From: Brenneria nigrifluens DSM 30175 = ATCC 13028
Lineage (GTDB): Bacteria > Pseudomonadota > Gammaproteobacteria > Enterobacterales > Enterobacteriaceae
Assembly: GCF_005484965.1 (NCBI RefSeq)
Contig: NZ_CP034036.1
Span: forward strand, 1,302,001-1,366,000
DNA: 64,000 bases
Direction of reading: 5' to 3'
The notes below the pieces were generated by a model that worked only from the letters and a program-made list of their open reading frames with translations, was not told the origin of the DNA and searched no databases. The translations under genes and the position numbers were made by a program. Shown here piece after piece: positions 46,380 through 54,717 of this stretch (position 1 is the first letter of the stretch; each line of letters opens with the position of its first letter).

Positions 46380-47156
46380 ATGAGCTATCTCAAAGCGTTG
46401 ACGGTTGTTATTGTCTGCTGCGTGTTGCTGCTGCCACTTTGGCAGAGTTATGCCAAAGCCATGCAGCGCGGAGATACCTTTACCGGCCAGAGTTGGTGGG
46501 GAACCAGGCGCGACTCCGCGGGGATGGCGCCGGATGCGGTGAAATTCCGTCAAACGGCGATAGTGCAAATCTATGCGGCGCCCGCCTACGGCTGGCGAGG
46601 GCGGGTGGCGGTGCATCCGTGGATCATCTTCAAGAAAGCCGGCGAAACCCAATACAGCCGCTATGAGGTCACCCGCTGGGGCGATGAGAATGTTATTCGT
46701 CTTAACCGCTCGATCCCCGACGGCTACTGGTATGGCGCGCGCCCGTCGTTGTTGGCGGATCATCGCGGTGCGGCGGCCGAAGCGATGATCCCGCGGATTG
46801 AGGCGGCGATCAAAAGTTATCCTTATCCCCAGACCTACCGCGCCTGGCCCGGTCCGAACAGCAATACCTTTATCGCCCATATCGGCAGGGAAGTGCCGGC
46901 GCTGAAGCTGGATATGCCGGCCAACGCCATCGGCAAAGATTACCGTGCGTTAACGCGTCCGATCGGCTTGCCCCCTTCCGGCAAGGGCGTGCAGGTTTCA
47001 TTGCTGGGCGTGCTGGGTTTTACCTTGGGCGCGGAGGAGGGTATCGAGGTCAATGTGTTGGGGATTAATGTGGGTGTGGATCTCACCTCCCCGGCGCTGC
47101 GTTTGCCGTTTATCGGTCGGTTTGGCTATGACGATGCGCCAAAGAATGAAAGTTGA
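46380..47156 (+). CDS. DUF3750 family protein
   Basis: 258 residues with one N-terminal membrane helix (about 4-22) and a periplasmic domain. It is recognisable as DUF3750 by RDSAGMAPDAVKFRQTAIVQ, AYGWRGRVAVHPWIIFKKAG, RYEVTRWGDENV, YRAWPGPNSNTF and AIGKDYRALTRPIGLPPSGKG. The C-terminal part is beta-rich and ends in PFIGRFGYD. No function is known for the family. Terminator follows; it seems to be a single-gene unit. Confidence 0.75.
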   Translation: MSYLKALTVVIVCCVLLLPLWQSYAKAMQRGDTFTGQSWWGTRRDSAGMAPDAVKFRQTAIVQIYAAPAYGWRGRVAVHPWIIFKKAGETQYSRYEVTRWGDENVIRLNRSIPDGYWYGARPSLLADHRGAAAEAMIPRIEAAIKSYPYPQTYRAWPGPNSNTFIAHIGREVPALKLDMPANAIGKDYRALTRPIGLPPSGKGVQVSLLGVLGFTLGAEEGIEVNVLGINVGVDLTSPALRLPFIGRFGYDDAPKNES

Positions 47157-47217
47157 GAGCAAGCCAGGCTTCGCCCGAATAGCGGAATATTGACCACTAT
47201 TCGAACGGCAATTATCC

Positions 47218-47240
47218 GCGCCATAAACGGCGCTTTTATT
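47218..47240 (+). terminator. Rho-independent terminator after the DUF3750 gene
   Basis: GCGCC-ataaac-GGCGC followed by TTTTATT, about 60 bases past the stop. The rest of 47157-47497 is AT-rich spacer that should hold the metQNI promoter; I saw no clear MetJ box. Confidence 0.7.
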
Positions 47241-47497
47241 AAATGCAATTAATGGCAATCCTTTTTCATTTTTTTGTTTTGACTGGTCTGAACCCATCAA
47301 TTACCGTCGGTAATCAATAAATACGCCGTGATTGCCGAGAGTAATGATTAGGTTGCCGCCACATATTCCTCCATAAATTTCGGGTCGCCGAAAAACCACC
47401 TGCAACTAATTCCGCGTCCGACATAACGGGGATGTTCAGAATATTATCAGCAGTCATGGCGCAGTAAAACGCTGAGTCGTAAAGAGGAAATATTATA

Positions 47498-48334
47498 ATG
47501 AAAAATAGATACGTAAGGATGTTGAGCAAACTGTTCGCCGGCGCGATGTGCTCTTTGGCGCTAGCGGTTCAGGCCGCGGAGGTGGTGAAAATCGGCTCCA
47601 CCGCCGGGGCGACGTCCGATGCCATTCTGGCCGTGGTCGATGAGGCGAAGGCGCAGGGGATCGATGTGCAACTGGTGGAATTTACCGATTGGACTTTGCC
47701 TAATGAAGCGCTGAATAACGGCGATATCGATCTGAATTTTTTCCAGCATGAGCCATTCCTGCAAAATGCCATCAAAGAACGCGGATATAAATTAAAGAAT
47801 ATCGGTTTTGGTTTATTGCAAAATATCGGTATCTATTCGAATAAAATAACCGATCTGAACGCGGTGCCGCAGGGCGCGAAGGTCGGTGTACCCAACGACC
47901 CGGTAAATCAGGGGCGCGCGCTGCTGCTGTTGCAGAAAGCGAATCTTGTCAAACTACGCAACGGCGAGGCCACGGACGCCACGCTGGATGACGTGACGGA
48001 CAATCCGCATAAGCTGAAATTTTTCGAGATAGAAGGGCCGCAGCTGATCCGTTCCCTGCAGGATCTCGATCTCTCCATCGTCTGGCCTTCCTATTTCTTT
48101 AACGCCGGGATCCCGGAGAAAGCCAGTCAGGCGCTGCTCTATTCCGGCGTCAGCGATACCTACTACGCCATGAATTTCACCGCCCGCAGCGATCGCGCCG
48201 ACGATCCGCTGTTACGGAAATTTATCAGCATTTACCAGAACTCCGCCGCGGTGCGCGATACCATCGCCAAACGCTTCAATAACGATCCCAACCTCTATGC
48301 GCTGCCCTGGCTCAAGGAGGGCGCGAAGCCATGA
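47498..48334 (+). CDS. metQ: Methionine ABC transporter substrate-binding protein (MetQ family)
   Basis: 278 residues. NlpA/MetQ fold: VVKIGSTAGATSDAILAVVDEAKAQGIDV, then LVEFTDWTLPNEALNNGDIDLNFFQHEPFLQ and VGVPNDPVNQGRALLLLQKANLVKL. The signal ends VQA-AE; there is no lipobox Cys, so unlike E. coli MetQ it may be soluble. It starts a metQNI operon and overlaps metN. It may carry D- or L-methionine or a derivative. Confidence 0.88.
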   Translation: MKNRYVRMLSKLFAGAMCSLALAVQAAEVVKIGSTAGATSDAILAVVDEAKAQGIDVQLVEFTDWTLPNEALNNGDIDLNFFQHEPFLQNAIKERGYKLKNIGFGLLQNIGIYSNKITDLNAVPQGAKVGVPNDPVNQGRALLLLQKANLVKLRNGEATDATLDDVTDNPHKLKFFEIEGPQLIRSLQDLDLSIVWPSYFFNAGIPEKASQALLYSGVSDTYYAMNFTARSDRADDPLLRKFISIYQNSAAVRDTIAKRFNNDPNLYALPWLKEGAKP

Positions 48335-49512
48335 GTCTGGCGGGCGTGGTGATGAAAACGATACTGGATTGGGGTAAAACGGCGGCGGGCGCGCAGTCTG
48401 TCGCCGGGGCGTCCTCCGACGTATCGGCGCCGCGCGGCGCATCCGGCTCTTCGGTGACCTTTGAGCGCCTTTCCCGGGTTTACCCTTCGCCGAATAAGCC
48501 GGTACAGGCATTGACGGATATCAGTCTGACCATTCCGGCGGGGTGCATTTTCGGCATTATCGGTCGCAGCGGCGCGGGCAAGTCCAGCCTGCTGCGCACC
48601 ATTAACCGTCTGGAGAGGCCGACGGTCGGCAGGGTGCTTATCGACGACGTCGATATCAGTACCCTTGATGAAAACCAACTGGTGAACCTGCGCCGCCGCG
48701 TCGGCATGATTTTTCAGCATTTCAACCTGCTGGCGGCCAGAACGGTGTGGGAGAACGTGGCGTTGCCGTTGCGGGTGGCCGACGTGCCGCAGGAACAGAT
48801 CGAGCGGCGCGTGGCCGAACTGCTGGCGCTGGTGGGGCTGCAGGATAAACGCAACGTCTACCCGAGCCGCCTCTCGGGCGGGCAGAAGCAGCGGGTAGGC
48901 ATTGCGCGCGCCTTGGCCACCGCGCCGGACGTGTTGCTGTGCGACGAGGCCACGTCGGCGCTGGATCCGGAAACCACCCAGTCTATTCTGCAGCTGCTGC
49001 GCGATATCAATCGGCGCCTGGGCATTACCATCGTAGTGATCACCCATGAGATGAGCGTGATCCGTGAAATAGCCGAACGGGTGCTGGTGCTGGAGCAGGG
49101 GCGCATCGCCGAGTTGGGCGAGGTCTGGCGGGTTTTCGGATCGCCGCAACACGAGGCGACGAAAGCGCTGCTGGCGCCGTTGCAGCACGGCGTACCGGAT
49201 GATTTGCTGCGCCGTCTGCGGCCGCAGCCGGCGTCGAACGGCGACGGCGATCGGATTTGGCAACTCTCATACAGCGGCGAAGGAGGACTGGAGCCGGATT
49301 TCACCCGCATCGCCCAGGCGCTGCAAACGCCGGTGCGTCTGGTTTATGGCGGGATGGATCGCATTCAGGGCCATGCGCACGGACGTCTGCTGCTGGCGGC
49401 GTCGGCCGCGGCGCCGCTGCCGGATTTCACCAGCCTTACGCAGGGGCCGCAGGCCATTGCGCATCAAATTGAGGTGATTGGTTATGTTCCCTTCGCTTTC
49501 CATTCCGCCTGA
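48331..49512 (+). CDS. metN: Methionine ABC transporter ATP-binding protein (MetN family)
   Basis: 393 residues. Walker A GRSGAGKSS (about 78-86), signature LSGGQKQRVGIARAL, Walker B LLCDEATSALDPETT and the switch VITHEMSV. A C-terminal NIL domain (about 290-393) senses methionine. Compared with E. coli MetN (343 residues) it has a roughly 40-residue N-terminal extension rich in Ala, Gly and Ser; a start farther inside is possible. The end overlaps metI. Confidence 0.9.
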   Translation: MSLAGVVMKTILDWGKTAAGAQSVAGASSDVSAPRGASGSSVTFERLSRVYPSPNKPVQALTDISLTIPAGCIFGIIGRSGAGKSSLLRTINRLERPTVGRVLIDDVDISTLDENQLVNLRRRVGMIFQHFNLLAARTVWENVALPLRVADVPQEQIERRVAELLALVGLQDKRNVYPSRLSGGQKQRVGIARALATAPDVLLCDEATSALDPETTQSILQLLRDINRRLGITIVVITHEMSVIREIAERVLVLEQGRIAELGEVWRVFGSPQHEATKALLAPLQHGVPDDLLRRLRPQPASNGDGDRIWQLSYSGEGGLEPDFTRIAQALQTPVRLVYGGMDRIQGHAHGRLLLAASAAAPLPDFTSLTQGPQAIAHQIEVIGYVPFAFHSA

Positions 49513-50146
49513 ACGCTATACGCAAGCGTTGGTCGATACGCTGACCATGGTCGGCGTATCGGGGAGTATCGCCTTTGTCGCCGGTATTCCGCTGGCGGTG
49601 ATGCTGATTATGACCTCGCCGGGCGGCTTGGTTGCCTCTCCCCGTTTCCACCGCGTGGTGGGCGGGGTGATCAACGGTTTCCGCGCCACGCCGTTTATCG
49701 TCATGCTGGTGGCGCTGATCCCGTTTACCCGTTGGGTGGCGGGCACCACCATCGGCGTGTGGGCGGCGATTGTGCCGCTGGCTATCAGCGCCACGCCGTT
49801 TTTTGCGCGCATCGTCGAGGTTAACCTGCGTGAAGTCGATCCCGGACTCGTCGAGGCGGCCCAGGCGATGGGCTGTAAAAAATGGCATATCGTGCGTTAT
49901 GTCTATTTGCCGGAAGCGCTGCCGGGGATTGTCGGCGGTTTCACCATTACGCTGGTGGCGCTTATCAGCTCGTCGGCGATGGCCGGCGCGGTGGGCGCCG
50001 GAGGGCTGGGGGATCTGGCGATCCGCTATGGCTATCAGCGCTTCGACAGTCAGGTGATGGTCATCGTTATCGCCATCCTGATCGCCATGGTGACCGTGGT
50101 GCAGCTTATCGGCGACCGCTACTCCCGCTGGCTGCGCAATCGCTAG
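49484..50146 (+). CDS. metI: Methionine ABC transporter permease (MetI family)
   Basis: 220 residues, about five helices, from ATG with GAGG eight bases upstream (a TTG two codons earlier is less likely). The BPD-transport motif is EAAQAMGCKKWHIVRYVYLPEALPGI, and AGAVGAGGLGDLAIRYGYQRF is the typical MetI end. Completes metQNI. Confidence 0.92.
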   Translation: MFPSLSIPPERYTQALVDTLTMVGVSGSIAFVAGIPLAVMLIMTSPGGLVASPRFHRVVGGVINGFRATPFIVMLVALIPFTRWVAGTTIGVWAAIVPLAISATPFFARIVEVNLREVDPGLVEAAQAMGCKKWHIVRYVYLPEALPGIVGGFTITLVALISSSAMAGAVGAGGLGDLAIRYGYQRFDSQVMVIVIAILIAMVTVVQLIGDRYSRWLRNR

Positions 50147-50253
50147 GATGGCGCTTGCGTTAAGCTGATTATTCCTGTCGGCGCGGCCATTGCAGACGTT
50201 ACTCCCGCTTCGATATGAATTTGCGCGGTGAAATATACGCCGTACCAGCAATA

Positions 50254-50295
50254 AACCATTGGCGCGGGGTTGTGGCGCCACCCCGCGCCATGGTT
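50254..50295. terminator. Long perfect hairpin between metI and the mini-lipoprotein genes
   Basis: AACCAT(t)GGCGCGGGGT pairs with ACCCCGCGCCATGGTT across a nine-base loop: a 16-bp stem with one bulge. It separates the convergent metI transcript and the two reverse-strand mini-lipoprotein genes, so it may terminate both. No T tract on either side. Confidence 0.55.
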
Positions 50296-50305
50296 GACAA
50301 CAAGA

Positions 50306-50386
50306 TTAAAGATGGCTGCCTATGGAAAGACACCCCGACAACATCAAGGTTGATGAGATACAGACCAGCCAAAATACGTTTTTCAT
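50306..50386 (-). CDS. Tiny lipoprotein (26 aa), tandem copy B
   Basis: A 26-codon gene starting MKNVFWLVCI and ending LSGCLSIGSHL. It has a basic N-terminus, a hydrophobic core and a lipobox LSGC; cleavage at Cys would leave an eight-residue lipopeptide CLSIGSHL. A GGAGATT ribosome site lies directly upstream. The gene and its 35-base upstream region are homologous to copy A 121 bases away, with conservative changes (Ser/Asn, Leu/Trp, Ala/Ser, Thr/Ser) that suggest selection on the protein. It is distinct in size from entericidins (about 40-48 aa). Function unknown. Confidence 0.65.
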   Translation of the reverse strand: MKNVFWLVCISSTLMLSGCLSIGSHL

Positions 50387-50435
50387 ATAATCTCCGATGG
50401 CATCAAAAATACCTGAAGGTGAGCGGACAAATTAA

Positions 50436-50507
50436 TTAAAACAGCGACACGCAGCCCGTTAACATAAATGCTGAAGCAATGCAGCCCAGCAGAAAAACAC
50501 TTTTCAT
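50436..50507 (-). CDS. Tiny lipoprotein (23 aa), tandem copy A
   Basis: A 23-codon gene starting MKSVFLLGCI and ending MLTGCVSLF, with lipobox LTGC, so the mature product would be a lipid-anchored pentapeptide CVSLF. AGGAGATTG is six bases before the ATG. The leader TCAGGTAT..TT.GAT.CCA is shared with copy B. It lies 177 bases downstream of the LacI-family gene on the same strand. Possible promoter: TTGACA (reverse strand, near 50605) with no clear -10. A palindrome ACCGTACGGT at about 50567-50576 may be regulatory. Novel call; no family assigned. Confidence 0.65.
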   Translation of the reverse strand: MKSVFLLGCIASAFMLTGCVSLF

Positions 50508-50683
50508 ACAATCTCCTGTGGTATCGAAGATACCTGACGTTTAGTGCGTAAAATGGACAAAACAAAACCGTACGGTACAGTTTTGCATTGGCTATGCTTT
50601 AGTGTCAAGAGAACGGGGCAATTTAATTTATTATCCGGAATTGTCTGTATCGTCCGGTTTGATGCGGCGGGACGGCGCCGCCG

Positions 50684-51709
50684 CTAGCTCGGCCGGCACT
50701 GGCTGCTCGCCCGAACGGTCATCACCGCGGGAAAGCGGTAGGACTCGACGGGCTCTCCCGCGATGCGTTTAAGCAAGGTTTCAACCGCCAGATACCCCTG
50801 CTGGTACATGCAGGTGCTGATACTGGTCAGCGGCGTCTGTAAATGCGCGGCCAGAGGGGTATCGTTATAGCCGATAACGGCGATATCCCGCCCCGGGATC
50901 AGCCCACGGTTGCGCATGGCGCCGAACAGGCCGATCGCCAGAAAGTCATTAACCGCGAAAATGGCGCTCGGGCGCTCGGGGCGATCGAGCAAGGTCTCCC
51001 CGATGGTAAAGCCTGTCGCCGCGTCGAACGGTCCGTGGATGATATTGTCGGCGGGAATGCTGATGCCTTGCTCACGATAATAGTTCAGAAAATGGATTAC
51101 GCGTTCAAGGGCGTTGCTGCTGTGGGCCTGCCCGGCGATAATGCCGACCCGCGTGTGTCCCTGCTCGAATAGATGCCGCGCGGCCATCCGCCCGCCCGCG
51201 CCGTCGTCCGAGGTGACGGAGCACAACCCCTCTTTACGGCGGCTGACCAGCACCAGCGGGATGCGCCTTTGCTCCAGTTCCAGGATAAAATCCGTGTCCG
51301 GCGTACAGTGCGCATCGCTGATGATCAAACCTTCGACGTTTCTTGCCAGCGCTTTTTCCGCCAACTGGCGCTGGCGTTGCGGGCGATCGAGGGTATTGGC
51401 GACAAAGGCGGTGTAGCCGTGTTCGCAGGCGGCGGCGTCGATGCCTTCATAAATATTCGCCAGCACGATATCGGACAGCTGCGGCACCAGCACGGCGATC
51501 TCGCGGCTATGCCGGGTTTTCAGGCTGATGGCGTGCGGGTTGGGCTGATAGCCAAGCGTGGCGGCCAATTCACGAATACGTTCGATGGTTTCCTTGGATG
51601 CCGCGCTGGCAATGCGCGCCATATCGCCATTCAGCACGCGTGAAACGGTGGAAACATGAACATTCAGCTGTTCGGCGATACTGCGCAATGTGGCGGGGCG
51701 TTTGCTCAT
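50684..51709 (-). CDS. LacI/GalR-family transcriptional regulator
   Basis: 341 residues. N-terminal LacI helix-turn-helix: ATLRSIAEQLNVHVSTVSRVLNGD (residues 6-29) followed by the hinge-helix region. The periplasmic-binding-like effector domain includes LIISDAHCTPDTDFILELEQ, VTSDDGAGGRMAARHLFEQGH and AIFAVNDFLAIGLFGAMRNRG. It is divergent from the peptide-type importer/amidase operon, and a perfect LacI-type operator lies between them. The inducer is probably the importer's substrate or its product. Confidence 0.92.
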   Translation of the reverse strand: MSKRPATLRSIAEQLNVHVSTVSRVLNGDMARIASAASKETIERIRELAATLGYQPNPHAISLKTRHSREIAVLVPQLSDIVLANIYEGIDAAACEHGYTAFVANTLDRPQRQRQLAEKALARNVEGLIISDAHCTPDTDFILELEQRRIPLVLVSRRKEGLCSVTSDDGAGGRMAARHLFEQGHTRVGIIAGQAHSSNALERVIHFLNYYREQGISIPADNIIHGPFDAATGFTIGETLLDRPERPSAIFAVNDFLAIGLFGAMRNRGLIPGRDIAVIGYNDTPLAAHLQTPLTSISTCMYQQGYLAVETLLKRIAGEPVESYRFPAVMTVRASSQCRPS

Positions 51710-51870
51710 GGGACGGCCTTGTTAAAAAAATAATCGCACGGCTTAATGGTAAAGGTACGGTGATATTTTCGGCACAAAAATATCGCAAAAGGCCACCGTC
51801 ATTTGTTCGCATCGCGGGTGCTCCAGTTTGGTGAACCCTGCCCCATTTTATCGCACATGCGGTTTTTATC

Positions 51871-51894
51871 TTTTACCCAAACGTTTGGGTAAAA
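51871..51894. promoter_or_regulatory. LacI-type operator
   Basis: A perfect 24-base palindrome with half-site TTTTACCCAAAC and central CG, the classic LacI/GalR pattern (AAACGTTT core). It lies between the divergent regulator (start 51709) and the transporter operon (start 52044), about 150 bases before the latter. It is the best candidate for the regulator's site on both promoters. Confidence 0.85.
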
Positions 51895-52043
51895 CTTTAA
51901 TTGGTTTTTATGCAAAAGTAACGCCTTGATAAAAAAATAAAATTGGCAATTCTCCTGGTCAAAGGGAGCATCCCTATAAAAGTTGGTACATTCATTGCCT
52001 CTGTCACTGCAAACGACTTTGCCACCGATAGGGAACCGCCGAT

Positions 52044-53714
52044 ATGTCATATAAAACAAACCGCCATTCTCCTCGTTTTGCCCGTTTGACCGCCGCCGCC
52101 GCGCTGGCGGCGTGCGCCTGGGCTCCGTTCTCCGCTTCCGCCGGCACGTTGAGTATCGCCATGACCGCCGCCGATATTCCTCTGACGCTGGGGCAGCCGG
52201 ATCAAGGCTACGAAGGTAACCGTTTTACCGGGATTACGCTGTATGACGCGCTGGTGCTGTGGGATTTGTCGCAAGGCGAAAAGCCCAGCGAGCTGGTTCC
52301 GGGGTTGGCGACGGAGTGGCATGTGGATCCCCAGGACCATACCAAGTGGATTTTCAAACTGCGGCCGGAGGTTAAATTTCACGATGGCACCGCGTTTAAT
52401 GCCGATGCGGTGGTGTGGAACGTCGACAAGGTACTGAATAAGGAGGCGCCGCAATACGCCCCGGCGCAGATCGGTAATACGGCGTCCCGCATGCCGACGC
52501 TGCGATCCGCGCGCAAGATTGACGATCTGACCGTGGAGCTGACCACCAGCGAGCCGGACTCCATTCTGCCGTTCAACCTTACCAATCTGTTTATCGTTTC
52601 CCCCGCCGCCTGGCAAAAAGACTTTGACGCGGTTCCGGCGGCGGTGACCGATGCCGCCGAGCGGGCCAAACAGGCCTGGGCGGCTTTCGCCTTTCATGCC
52701 GTCGGCACCGGCCCGTTCAAAATGAATAAGCTGGTGCCCAGGCAACAGCTTACGCTGGATAAAAACCCCGCCTACTGGGACCCCAAACGCATCCCGCAGG
52801 TGGATCAGGTCCTGCTCATCCCGCTGCCTGAGGCCAATGCGCGCACTGCCGCGTTGCTGTCCGGGCAGGTTGACTGGATCGAGGCCCCCGCGCCGGACGC
52901 GATGGCGCAGATTGAGAGCCGGGGTTTTAAAATTTACGCCAATTCGCAGCCGCATATCTGGCCGTGGCAGCTCTCTTTTGCGCCGGGATCCCCCTGGCTG
53001 GACAAGCGCGTGCGGCAGGCGGCGAACCTGTGCCTGAACCGCAGCGAACTTAAGTCCTACCTTGGCGGCTATATGCAGGAAGCCTCCGGCACCTATGAGC
53101 CAGGTTCGCCCTGGTATGGCAACCCCAGCTTCAAAATCCGCTATGACGAGGACGCCGCCCGCAAGCTGATGAGCGATGCCGGCTTCAGCGCCGGCAAGCC
53201 GGTGAAAGTGAAGGTGCTCACATCCGCTTCGGGTTCCGGTCAAATGCAGCCGCTTCCGATGAATGAATATATTCAGCAGAGCCTTAAGAACTGCTATTTC
53301 GACGTCAATATCGTGGTGACGGAGTGGAATACCCTGTTCAGCAGTTGGCGTCTGGGGGCCAAAGATCCGGCGGCGCAGGGGGCCGATGCGATTAACGTCA
53401 GCGCCGCGGTGATGGATCCCTTCTTCGGTATGATGCGTTTCGCCAGTGAAAAAACCTTCCCGCCGGTCTCAACCAACTGGGGCTATTTCACCACCCCGAA
53501 AATCGAGGCGCTGATCGAGAAAGCGCGCAACACCTTTGAGCCGAAAGCGCTGGACGCCGCCGCCGCCGAACTGCATCAGGAAATGGTCGATGAAACGCCC
53601 TTTTTGTACGTCGCCCACGATATGGCGCCCCGGGCGATATCGCCCGCGGTCAGCGGCGTGGTGCAGGCCCAGAGCTGGATGATCGACCTTACCTCGGTGG
53701 CGAAGAAGAACTGA
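52044..53714 (+). CDS. Peptide/nickel-type ABC transporter substrate-binding protein
   Basis: 556 residues, SBP family 5. Signal peptide about residues 1-34 (ending FSASA-GTL). Family motifs: LVPGLATEWHVDPQDHTKWI, FKLRPEVKFHDGTAFNADAVV, and AVGTGPFKMNKL. It begins an operon with two permeases, two ATPases and an amidase. It binds the substrate that the operon imports, presumably an amide or small peptide. Start is preceded by weak GGGAACCG. Confidence 0.92.
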   Translation: MSYKTNRHSPRFARLTAAAALAACAWAPFSASAGTLSIAMTAADIPLTLGQPDQGYEGNRFTGITLYDALVLWDLSQGEKPSELVPGLATEWHVDPQDHTKWIFKLRPEVKFHDGTAFNADAVVWNVDKVLNKEAPQYAPAQIGNTASRMPTLRSARKIDDLTVELTTSEPDSILPFNLTNLFIVSPAAWQKDFDAVPAAVTDAAERAKQAWAAFAFHAVGTGPFKMNKLVPRQQLTLDKNPAYWDPKRIPQVDQVLLIPLPEANARTAALLSGQVDWIEAPAPDAMAQIESRGFKIYANSQPHIWPWQLSFAPGSPWLDKRVRQAANLCLNRSELKSYLGGYMQEASGTYEPGSPWYGNPSFKIRYDEDAARKLMSDAGFSAGKPVKVKVLTSASGSGQMQPLPMNEYIQQSLKNCYFDVNIVVTEWNTLFSSWRLGAKDPAAQGADAINVSAAVMDPFFGMMRFASEKTFPPVSTNWGYFTTPKIEALIEKARNTFEPKALDAAAAELHQEMVDETPFLYVAHDMAPRAISPAVSGVVQAQSWMIDLTSVAKKN

Positions 53715-53761
53715 TCGGCGGCGTAGACGGCCATTTCTCTCTCTGAGCTGCGAGGGTTTTC

Positions 53762-54715
53762 ATGCTTACTTATATTATTCGTCGCCTGCTGTTGGCGACG
53801 CCTATTCTGCTTGGCGTGGCGCTGGTCTGTTTTATGCTGGTGCATATGACCCCGGGCGACCCCCTGGTTTCCGTCATGCCGCCGGACGCCTCCGAAGCGC
53901 TGCGCCAGCAGCTGATCCGGGATTATGGCTTCGATAAGCCGTTGCCGGTGCAGTTCGGTCTGTGGCTGTGGCATGCGGTGCAGGGCGATCTGGGCACCTC
54001 CATCGCCAGCGGCCGTCCGGTAAGCAGCGAGGTGATGAACGCGGTGAGCTATTCGCTGCGTCTGGCGCTGCTCGCCTCGTTTATCGGATTTGTCCTGGGC
54101 AGCCTGTGCGGCTTTGTGGCGGGATATTTCCAGGATAGCTGGATCGACCGCCTTGCCTCCGCCTTTTCCATCTTTGGGGTCAGCGTGCCGCATTACTGGC
54201 TGGGCATGCTGCTGGTGATTATTTTTTCTTCCCAGCTCAACTGGCTGCCGGCAACGGGCGGCGGCCCGATGGGGGCGATGGACTGGGCCTGGGATTGGGA
54301 TCATTTGAAATTTATGTTGCTGCCCGCCATCACCCTTTCGGTCATTCCCACCGGGATTATCGCGCGCACCGTGCGCGTACAGGTGGCGGAAACCCTGGCG
54401 CAGGAGTTTATCGTCGGGCTGCGCGCCAAGGGGATCGGCGAGTTCGCGCTGTTTACCCACGTGGCGAAAAACGCCGCCCCCACGGCGCTGGCGGTGATGG
54501 GGCTGCAAATTGGCTATCTGATGGGCGGCTCGATCCTGGTTGAAACCGTCTTTGCCTGGCCGGGTACCGGCCTGCTGCTCAATTCGGCGATTTTCCAGCG
54601 CGACTTACCCCTGTTGCAGGGCACCATCTGGGTGCTGGCGCTGTTCTTTGTGCTGCTCAATTTGCTGGTCGATATACTGCAAACGCTGTTTGATCCGCGC
54701 ATCAAGAGGACCTGA
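53762..54715 (+). CDS. Peptide-type ABC transporter permease 1 (DppB-like)
   Basis: 317 residues, about six helices, of the DppB/OppB family: MLTYIIRRLLLATPILLGVA, VHMTPGDPLVSV, then the coupling loop RVQVAETLAQEFIVGLRAKGIGE. It forms the channel with the next protein. The start follows GAGGGTTTTC; the stop is 2 bases before the next ATG. Confidence 0.93.
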   Translation: MLTYIIRRLLLATPILLGVALVCFMLVHMTPGDPLVSVMPPDASEALRQQLIRDYGFDKPLPVQFGLWLWHAVQGDLGTSIASGRPVSSEVMNAVSYSLRLALLASFIGFVLGSLCGFVAGYFQDSWIDRLASAFSIFGVSVPHYWLGMLLVIIFSSQLNWLPATGGGPMGAMDWAWDWDHLKFMLLPAITLSVIPTGIIARTVRVQVAETLAQEFIVGLRAKGIGEFALFTHVAKNAAPTALAVMGLQIGYLMGGSILVETVFAWPGTGLLLNSAIFQRDLPLLQGTIWVLALFFVLLNLLVDILQTLFDPRIKRT

Positions 54716-54717
54716 CC

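Noticed and set aside
50383..50565. 60-codon reverse frame overlapping the first mini-lipoprotein
   Set aside because: It reads the lipoprotein gene in another frame and lacks a ribosome site; the 23-codon frame has a better start, lipobox and homologue.
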